Origin: Rhizobiaceae bacterium
Lineage (GTDB): Bacteria; Pseudomonadota; Alphaproteobacteria; Rhizobiales; Rhizobiaceae
NCBI GenBank assembly: GCA_020696915.1
Contig: JAJFMR010000183.1
Span: 1-6,280 of the forward strand
DNA: 6,280 bases
Direction of reading: 5' to 3'
The notes under the pieces: generated by a model
What the model was told of the DNA's origin: nothing
What the model saw: the letters and a program-made list of their open reading frames with translations, nothing else
Database searches by the model: none
Made by a program: the position numbers and the translations under genes
Shown here: positions 1 to 5,623 of the stretch, one piece after another
Layout of the letters: every line of letters starts with the position of its first letter
How positions within the stretch are numbered: position 1 is the stretch's first letter

Positions 1-2793
1 CCTGTCGAGGCGGAACTCGCCGTCGCCGTGTCGTTCGGTGGCGAAGCAGTGACGACGGTATTGCTTCAGGGAGAGCACGACCTGGTCGTCCCCCTGGCGG
101 CGGCGCTCAGGCAAGGCAATCGCCGGATCGAGCTTGGGGTACATGCCGCACTCAGGCTCAAGGGCGACGGCGGGGACGACGTCCGCATTGGCGGGCTCGT
201 CCTTGCTTCCCTACATCTCGACTCGCCGAGCATCGCGCCGGCACCGCTCCCGACGCTGCAATCGCCGGCGCCTGACACATTGAGTTCCGAGATCATCGCA
301 GCCGGACGCCGCATCATGGCGCTGAGGACGAATGCCGAGCCGCAGAATTCGGCCGGAATCGAAGATATCGCCGAGGGCCATCGACGGATCGTGGCCGGGA
401 TAAAAAGTCTCAGCCGCAACGCAACCCTGGCCATTCTCCTGAACAAGGAAACGCTTGATAGCCTTCTGCTTCTTGGCTCGTTCATGGCAGACACCGGTCT
501 GGAACACGACACCGGAACGGAGGCAGCCGGGCCGCTGTTCGGCACTGAGCCTGCCGAGGCGGCACGCGCCGCGGCGCTGGCGATCCTGACCATGCCGTCA
601 TGGCGAGCGTTGGCCGGACATTCGCCCGACGACTTGTCGGAAGTCCTGCGTGCCTTTCCCGTTGCAATGGCGCGCTATCTCTGTGCCCCGGAACCGCAAA
701 ATCACGCGGCCGGCGCCCTCACGCTCTACCGCGACCACGTGCTCAAGCTGTTCAGCCATGTACAGGCGTGCTTCGCAGCCGAACTGCGCGGCAGCCGCCG
801 TGATCGGCTGGCGGAGCAGATACTTCTCAACCTGCAACCGCATGCCCTGCTCTTCGGACCAGGTCCCTTGCGCGATCTGGGTCAGGCCCGCGGCGCGGCG
901 ATCGAGTCCTACCTCCTCAGCCGCGGCCGCCGGATAACCCTTCCTGGCGGCGCTCGGCGGCCCACCGGCAGGCTGCGGCTCGGAGTGCTGGTGCGCGATC
1001 TGCGCGCCACACCTGAAACCTGGATTCTCAACGGAACGGTCGGCGCACTCCCGGAGGACCTGTTCGACGTCACGCTCTTCGTCCTCGAGCGGGGCCCACA
1101 CAAGCCATCCTTTCCCGGCGTCGCAATCCTCGAATTTGACGGCCTCGACGCAGACCGGGTCGTCGACACGATCCGTGCAGCGCGTCTCGACATTTTTCTG
1201 CTGGGCACATTCTTTCAGGGCTACGGGAAGATCGCAGCAATCGTTGCCCACCGCCTGGCACCGCTTCAGGCCGCGACGACCGCTGTCTCGCCCATGACGA
1301 CGGGATTCAACAGTTTCGATGTCATGCTGAGCAGCGATGGTTGCGAACCGCCCGATGCGGCGACCCACTACACGGAACGCCTGGTCCGCAATGCCGGACC
1401 GGTGCAGAGATTTGACTTCGGTCCATGCCAGGCAGCCAAAGGGGATAGCCGGTCGCTGGGTCGGGCGCGGCTAGGCGTACCGCCGGACGCAGTCGTTCTG
1501 ACGAGCGGCGCCATGTTGAACAAGATCGGCCCCGACCTGATGCAGGCCTGGGTCGAAATACTCGCACTCGCACCGTCTTCCGTACTGGTGCTCTATCCCT
1601 TCGCTGCCAACTGGCAAACGAACTACGCGCGCCGGCGGTTCGAACGGATCCTGCAGGCGGCATGCGCAAGGAAGTCGATCGATCCGTCGCGCGTGATCCT
1701 GGTTGACGCGATGGAACATGCCGAGGTCGGAAAGGTGCTCGGTCTTGCCGACATCTATCTCGACAGCTTCCCTTATGCCGGCGCAACGACCGTGATCGAG
1801 GCGCTGCTGGAGGGCCTGCCGGTGATCACGCTGGCAGGTGACACACAGCGCGGCCTGCAAGGCGCGGCCTGGGCGCGGGCGTTCGGACTCGGCGGCACGG
1901 TCGCGGCAACGCCGGCCGCCTATGTCGCCGAGGCGGCGCGCCTCGCCAATTCACCGGATGACCGCGCTGCGGCAACCGCTGCAATTCGCGCGCCCGACTT
2001 GCAGGATCCTCGGGCGTTTGGACAACGATTTGCCGCACTGCTTTCCGGCCTTGCACATCCGGGGAGCGGGGCGTCCGCGGCACCCCGGCTGCTATTTCAT
2101 CACATGCCCAAGGCAGGCGGTACGACATGTCGGCACGTTTTCGCGACCTGGTTCAAGCTGCGCGATGACGATCGCGCTCCCTGGAGCACGATGCCTCCCC
2201 CGCCGCCGTTCAACGTCGCCGACATCCGACCGGAGGAGATGATCTGCGGCCACTTCAACAGCCCCGGATACCGGCTGCGCGAGCGGTATCCCGATGCGCT
2301 CGCCGACAGCGGCTGGAAGATGATGACTTTCCTGCGCGATCCGCTCGAGACGGCCATTTCGTATTACTTTTTTGAGCAAAAACACAGACCGGAGGCCAAT
2401 CCCGGCTTTTCCGCGGGCGACCTCGACGCCTATCTCCACGCCTGTCCGGGACATCTGGCCGAGCATCTGGAGTCGATCAGTGACGACTGGCGCAAGGCAC
2501 TGGACCGCTACTGGTTCGTGGGCACAGCCGAGCGCCTCGACGAGTGCCTGTGGTGGCTTGCCCGGGCTTTCGACAAGCCGGTCCCCGAAGACATCGTCCG
2601 TCTGAACCGCACGCCCCGGACCCAATGCGCCTCGGCAGAAGCAGTCGATGCCTTTGTCAGTCGCCATGCACAGGAGTTCGAGATTTACCGGGCGGCGGCT
2701 GCACGCTGTGCCGCAATGCTCGACATGGACCCCCGGTCGCCGTCCGCGCGCTTCGCCGGCCGATTCGTTCACTTGGCCAGGCGGGCAAGCTGA
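1..2793 (+). CDS. GT41-like glycosyltransferase / sulfotransferase fusion protein (5' partial)
   Basis: The frame is open from base 1. The first possible start is a GTG at 28 with no Shine-Dalgarno sequence, so the real start probably lies upstream of the window. Residues below count that GTG as 1. Residues 1-310 are unassigned: a strand-rich stretch to about 70, a Pro/Ala linker, then mainly helices, with no clear TPR. Residues 315-665 resemble the catalytic region of O-GlcNAc transferase/SPINDLY (GT41), which moves a sugar from a nucleotide donor to protein Ser/Thr. Supporting motifs are NKIGPDLMQAW (Lys499, matching human OGT Lys842) and DIYLDSFPYAGATTVIEALL (575-594). Residues 687-895 resemble a PAPS-dependent sulfotransferase (Sulfotransfer_2-like): HHMPKAGGTT at 691-700 is the 5'-phosphosulfate loop with Lys695, CGHF contains His742, and FLRDPLETAISYYFF at 768-782 supplies Arg770 and Ser778 for the 3'-phosphate. 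No signal peptide is visible in the part present. A role in glycan or glycoprotein decoration is inferred; both substrates are unknown. Confidence 0.85.
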   Translation, partial: PVEAELAVAVSFGGEAVTTVLLQGEHDLVVPLAAALRQGNRRIELGVHAALRLKGDGGDDVRIGGLVLASLHLDSPSIAPAPLPTLQSPAPDTLSSEIIAAGRRIMALRTNAEPQNSAGIEDIAEGHRRIVAGIKSLSRNATLAILLNKETLDSLLLLGSFMADTGLEHDTGTEAAGPLFGTEPAEAARAAALAILTMPSWRALAGHSPDDLSEVLRAFPVAMARYLCAPEPQNHAAGALTLYRDHVLKLFSHVQACFAAELRGSRRDRLAEQILLNLQPHALLFGPGPLRDLGQARGAAIESYLLSRGRRITLPGGARRPTGRLRLGVLVRDLRATPETWILNGTVGALPEDLFDVTLFVLERGPHKPSFPGVAILEFDGLDADRVVDTIRAARLDIFLLGTFFQGYGKIAAIVAHRLAPLQAATTAVSPMTTGFNSFDVMLSSDGCEPPDAATHYTERLVRNAGPVQRFDFGPCQAAKGDSRSLGRARLGVPPDAVVLTSGAMLNKIGPDLMQAWVEILALAPSSVLVLYPFAANWQTNYARRRFERILQAACARKSIDPSRVILVDAMEHAEVGKVLGLADIYLDSFPYAGATTVIEALLEGLPVITLAGDTQRGLQGAAWARAFGLGGTVAATPAAYVAEAARLANSPDDRAAATAAIRAPDLQDPRAFGQRFAALLSGLAHPGSGASAAPRLLFHHMPKAGGTTCRHVFATWFKLRDDDRAPWSTMPPPPPFNVADIRPEEMICGHFNSPGYRLRERYPDALADSGWKMMTFLRDPLETAISYYFFEQKHRPEANPGFSAGDLDAYLHACPGHLAEHLESISDDWRKALDRYWFVGTAERLDECLWWLARAFDKPVPEDIVRLNRTPRTQCASAEAVDAFVSRHAQEFEIYRAAAARCAAMLDMDPRSPSARFAGRFVHLARRAS

Positions 2794-3845
2794 GCATCTA
2801 CCAGGGCCGCGATGAGGTCGTCCGTGCCGTGCGATGGTCGCCAGGCGGGATATGCCGCCTGAAACCGGCGGAAGTCGCTGACCCACCACATATGATCACC
2901 ATACCGTGGCTCATCGACCAGCTCGACGATGGGCACGCTTTCCGTAAGACGGCCCGCCAGGTCGAGCGCCTCGCTCACCGAGACCGTGGCCTTGGGGCCG
3001 CCGCCAATGTTGTACACTCCCGAGACGCGCGGCGCGGAGACAGCGAAGGCGAACGCGTCGGCGAGATCGTCGACGTGAAGATTGTCCCGCACCTGCCGGC
3101 CGCCGTATCCGACCACGGTGTAAGGCAAGCCAGCCGCAACCCGCTCGCATAGATAGGCAAGAAAGCCGTGATCCGGAACGGCACGATGCTCAGGCCCGGT
3201 GATACAGCCGGCCCGGAACACCATGGTGTCGAGCCCGAACCGCGATGAATATTCCTGGACCATCAGGTCGGCCGCCGTCTTGGAAACCCCGAACAGGGAA
3301 TGGCGACATTGGTCGATCGGCATGGTCTCGTCGATACCGTGCACGGCAAAGGGATGCTCCGCCGGCAGGACGAAGCGGGTCTCGGCAGCGCGAAGCGGCA
3401 ACTGGTTCGGGCCGTCGCCATAAACCTTGTTCGAACTCATGTAGAGAAACAAGGCCTCCGGCGCGTGCGCACGCACCGACTCCAGCAGCGACAGGGTCGC
3501 CGTAGCGTTGATCGCGAAATCGATCCTGGGAGCACGGGCCGCCCAATCATGCGACGGCTGGGCAGCCGCGTGAAGGACGACGGCAATCCGCCCACCGAGC
3601 TCCCGGAAGAGATCATCGATCGGCTGATCGTCGCGGATGTCCAACTTCAGGTGACGGTACCGGGGAAGCTCCGTTTGCAGCAACGCGAGTTGTGGCGCAG
3701 TGCTCGATTCGTCGCCAAAGAACATCCGGCGGCCGTCATTGTCGATGCCGACGACATCCAGCCCAAGGGCATCGAACCGACGCACGGCAGCCGATCCGAC
3801 CAGGCCAAGCGACCCCGTCACCACAGCAATCGACCTGTTATCCAT
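2769..3845 (-). CDS. NAD-dependent epimerase/dehydratase, CDP-paratose 2-epimerase-like (extended SDR)
   Basis: This is a 358-residue extended short-chain dehydrogenase that probably epimerises or dehydrates a nucleotide sugar in the cytoplasm. It has a Rossmann glycine motif TGSLGLVGS near residues 10-18, an Asp after the second strand (GIDND) that favours NAD over NADP, a HAAAQPSHDW segment, SSNKVYGD with Ser137/Ser138, and GYGGRQVRDNLHVDDL. SSNKVYGD, AETRF and the QVRD.LH..D motif match CDP-paratose 2-epimerase (tyvelose epimerase) as I remember it, but the exact substrate cannot be read from the sequence. The usual catalytic YxxxK is FGVSK here (Phe185, Lys189), so Tyr is replaced by Phe. 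An upstream in-frame ATG at 3893 would add 16 residues. I prefer 3845 because the Rossmann fold begins directly after it and a GGGG run lies 5 nt upstream, whereas 3893 has no ribosome site. The 3' end overlaps the converging fusion gene by 25 bp. Confidence 0.9.
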   Translation of the reverse strand: MDNRSIAVVTGSLGLVGSAAVRRFDALGLDVVGIDNDGRRMFFGDESSTAPQLALLQTELPRYRHLKLDIRDDQPIDDLFRELGGRIAVVLHAAAQPSHDWAARAPRIDFAINATATLSLLESVRAHAPEALFLYMSSNKVYGDGPNQLPLRAAETRFVLPAEHPFAVHGIDETMPIDQCRHSLFGVSKTAADLMVQEYSSRFGLDTMVFRAGCITGPEHRAVPDHGFLAYLCERVAAGLPYTVVGYGGRQVRDNLHVDDLADAFAFAVSAPRVSGVYNIGGGPKATVSVSEALDLAGRLTESVPIVELVDEPRYGDHMWWVSDFRRFQAAYPAWRPSHGTDDLIAALVDAQLARLAK

Positions 3846-3941
3846 GCCTGCCCCAACTGCAAACTCGTCGCAGGCTAGCCCCCGCCTATACATCCGGGCA
3901 ACAGTCCGATAGCGTTCCGAGGCTCATCTTGCCGGTGCCGT
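3846..3941. promoter_or_regulatory. Divergent intergenic region expected to hold promoters for both flanking genes
   Basis: This is the only gap between the leftward epimerase gene and the rightward SUMF1-domain gene, so promoters for both should lie here unless transcription comes from elsewhere. The gap would be about 200 bp if the SUMF1-domain gene starts later than 3942. I see no convincing -35/-10 pair, operator palindrome or riboswitch. A TATAGG on the minus strand near 3885-3890 has no matching TTGACA at proper spacing. The assignment rests on gene layout alone. Confidence 0.25.
3847..3854 (-). promoter_or_regulatory. Possible ribosome binding site for the epimerase gene
   Basis: On the minus strand GGGGCAGG ends one base before the ATG at 3845, and its GGGG core lies 5 nt from that ATG. 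It is a weak match to the Shine-Dalgarno consensus. It supports the start at 3845 over the upstream in-frame ATG at 3893, which has no purine-rich sequence before it. Confidence 0.35.
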
Positions 3942-4859
3942 ATGAGTGTGAGACCGCAGTCCTGGTTCCTTCAGACTTTCGGCAAATGCCGTACTGCCGT
4001 GCGCGCCCGGCCGATCGAGCCACCCGCCTATGGGATCGGGAGCGGGCTGAGGCTCCGAGGTCACAAGAGGGTCGCCGCGACGGTCGTCCTGGCCGCGTTG
4101 CCGCTTTTGCTCCCGACATTCGTAAAACCGGCGCCCGCGCAGTCGCCCCCGGCGCTTCGTGAGTTTCGCGATTGCGCCGACTGCCCGGTGATGGTCGAGA
4201 TACCGGGTCGGATGGTTATCGGCAAATACCCGATCACCCGTGGGGAGTTCCGGGTCTTCGCCCAGGCGACGGACCTGGTGTCGGAGGGCTGCACGCTGCG
4301 CGGCGAGCAGAAGCGCTCGCTGGTGGCCGAGGCAAACTGGCTGGCGCCCGGCTTCGAGCAGACCGACGACCATCCCGTCATCTGCGTGAACTGGCTCGAG
4401 GCAACCGCCTATGCCGACTGGCTGACGGAAAGGACCGGCAGACTATACCGTCTGCCCACCTTCGAGGAATCGTCCGCGGCGGCGGCGGCGGGAACCAAAA
4501 CCGCCTTCTGGTGGGGCGAAGAATTCGACAATGCCTGCGCCCACGCCAACATTGCCGACGCGCAGTTCCGGAAAGCCTATCCCAAGGACGAACGCAAGAT
4601 CCCCGGCTGCGATGACGGCTATGTCCATACCTCCCCCGTGACGACGTTTCCGGCGAACGAATGGGGTTTGCACGACATGGCAGGCAATGTCTGGAACTGG
4701 ACCAACTCTTGCCTGAAGGGGGACTGCTCGAACGCGATCTTTCGAGGCGCCGGCTGGGATGTGCCCTTCTCCAAGCTGTTCCGGAGCGACTATTCCTTCG
4801 GCGACCGGATCGTATTGCGCAATGACGTGATCGGCTTTCGCGTGCTGAGGGAAGATTGA
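3942..4859 (+). CDS. Exported SUMF1/FGE-sulfatase-domain protein, non-canonical (lacks FGE cysteine pair)
   Basis: This 305-residue protein has the formylglycine-generating-enzyme fold (SUMF1/EgtB/PvdO, PF03781). A basic RGHKR followed by a hydrophobic stretch (44-60) and APAQ near 64-67 looks like a signal peptide, so the protein is probably periplasmic. Fold hallmarks are DCADCPVMVEIP (77-88), ITRGEF (98-103), DDHPVICVNW (142-151), AYADWL...YRLPT (156-173), GLHDMAGNVWNW (242-253) and FRGAGW...GFRV (267-301). True FGEs carry two active-site cysteines in the last 40 residues; here there are none after Cys262, so sulfatase activation is unlikely. Eight cysteines of the predicted mature part (78, 81, 117, 148, 199, 223, 257, 262) match the paralog at 4890-5621. 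The start is uncertain. The ATG at 3942 leaves about 40 residues before the hydrophobic core and has no ribosome site. A GTG at 3999, or a CTG at 4047 preceded by GGGAG, would give a more normal signal peptide. The function is unknown. Confidence 0.85.
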   Translation: MSVRPQSWFLQTFGKCRTAVRARPIEPPAYGIGSGLRLRGHKRVAATVVLAALPLLLPTFVKPAPAQSPPALREFRDCADCPVMVEIPGRMVIGKYPITRGEFRVFAQATDLVSEGCTLRGEQKRSLVAEANWLAPGFEQTDDHPVICVNWLEATAYADWLTERTGRLYRLPTFEESSAAAAAGTKTAFWWGEEFDNACAHANIADAQFRKAYPKDERKIPGCDDGYVHTSPVTTFPANEWGLHDMAGNVWNWTNSCLKGDCSNAIFRGAGWDVPFSKLFRSDYSFGDRIVLRNDVIGFRVLRED

Positions 4860-4889
4860 CGTTTTTCCGTCGCCGAAGCCGCGGCGCCA

Positions 4890-5621
4890 TCAGTCCTCGA
4901 CCCGCACCACCCTCACCCCATAGGTGTTGAACGGCACGTCGTCGCCGTTCCAGATCGTTTTGGTCAGGCGAAGGTCGCCGGGCGGACTTGACCAGCTGCC
5001 TCCGATAAGCTGCCGTTCGCCGCAGGCCTCGTCATGGCAATCCGTTGTCCATATCCAAACATTCCCGACCGCGTCCAGAAGCCCGAACGGATTGGGCGCG
5101 AACGTGTCGACCGGAGAGGTCCCCTTGCCGTCATGGGGCGAACCGCAGGCAACGCAGTTCGCCCGGTTTTTTCCGATGCTCTGCCCCCACCAATAGTTCC
5201 CCGATTCGTTTCCCATCGCGGCGTACCGCATTTCCGCGACGGTCGGCAGCCGGTATTTCTGGCCGGTCGTAGCCGAGAGCCAGTCGGCATAGCTCTGCGC
5301 CCCCTTGAAGGTGACGCACACCACGGGATGGTCGTCGGACTGCTCGAAATGCGCAAACGACCAGTTGCATCCCCAACCTTCGTGCTTGTAGGCAGTCTCC
5401 CTGACGAAGTGAGCGAACTCGCCCCTGGTCACCGGCGCACGGCTGATCTGCAGGCCGTTCGGGAGCGTGATCATCACCGGGCACTGCGCGCAGTCCTGGA
5501 ACGGTTTTGCCTCGAAACCCGGAACAATTACCTGGCCGTTTGCCGGCGCCGTAGCCGCCAGGGCAATCAGCAGGCCTGCCAGAAAAACCACGTATCGCAG
5601 GGCAGCCGGCCGATCGGCCAT
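4890..5621 (-). CDS. Exported SUMF1/FGE-sulfatase-domain protein, paralog of the 3942-4859 gene
   Basis: This 243-residue protein starts with a clear signal peptide: a hydrophobic core at about 10-24 and possible cleavage after APANG near residue 29, which points to the periplasm. The mature part is one compact SUMF1/FGE-sulfatase domain: FQDCAQCPVMITLP (41-54), VTRGEF (64-69), DDHPVVCV (96-103), SYADWL and KYRLPTVAEM (110-131), NCVACGSPHDGKGTSPV (155-171), FGLLDAVGNVWIWTTDC (179-195), IGGSW (206-210) and a YGVRVVR ending. It lacks the C-terminal cysteine pair of catalytic FGEs. All eight cysteines (44, 47, 85, 102, 156, 159, 195, 200) have counterparts in the neighbour, and the first 36 aligned residues from FQDC are 18/36 identical by eye. 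The ATG lies 2 nt after the stop of the Sel1-repeat gene with a good ribosome site, so the two genes are probably co-transcribed and translationally coupled. A protein-binding or scaffold role in the cell envelope is possible but unproven. Confidence 0.92.
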   Translation of the reverse strand: MADRPAALRYVVFLAGLLIALAATAPANGQVIVPGFEAKPFQDCAQCPVMITLPNGLQISRAPVTRGEFAHFVRETAYKHEGWGCNWSFAHFEQSDDHPVVCVTFKGAQSYADWLSATTGQKYRLPTVAEMRYAAMGNESGNYWWGQSIGKNRANCVACGSPHDGKGTSPVDTFAPNPFGLLDAVGNVWIWTTDCHDEACGERQLIGGSWSSPPGDLRLTKTIWNGDDVPFNTYGVRVVRVED

Positions 5622-5623
5622 CG

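Noticed and set aside
598..1368. Long minus-strand open frame (256 residues) inside the fusion gene.
   Set aside because: It is antisense to a well-supported coding region, resembles no family, and is expected in GC-rich DNA where stops are rare.
2092..2889. Long minus-strand open frame (265 residues) across the sulfotransferase domain and the gene junction.
   Set aside because: It covers the conserved PAPS-binding motifs on the opposite strand and the end of the epimerase gene in another frame, and has no recognisable domain.
3300..3878. Plus-strand open frame (192 residues) opposite the epimerase gene.
   Set aside because: It lies opposite the conserved Rossmann and SSNKVYG motifs of the epimerase and shows no family features; it is a shadow frame.
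3843..3893. Upstream ATG at 3893 as the epimerase start.
   Set aside because: It adds 16 residues with no domain value and has no ribosome site, while the ATG at 3845 directly precedes the Rossmann strand and has a weak one. It cannot be fully excluded.
4858..4886. Possible bidirectional terminator in the 30-bp convergent gap: GACG/CGTC around a T run (4858-4871) and CGCCG/CGGCG (4871-4886).
   Set aside because: The stems are only 4 and 5 bp, the T run lies in the loop of the first, and no T run follows the second on either strand. This is not enough to call a terminator.
3942..5621. A sulfation/desulfation system linking the sulfotransferase domain with the FGE-like proteins as sulfatase activators.
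   Set aside because: Both FGE-like proteins lack the catalytic cysteine pair, no sulfatase is in the window, and the genes are not in one operon with the sulfotransferase. The link is only thematic.
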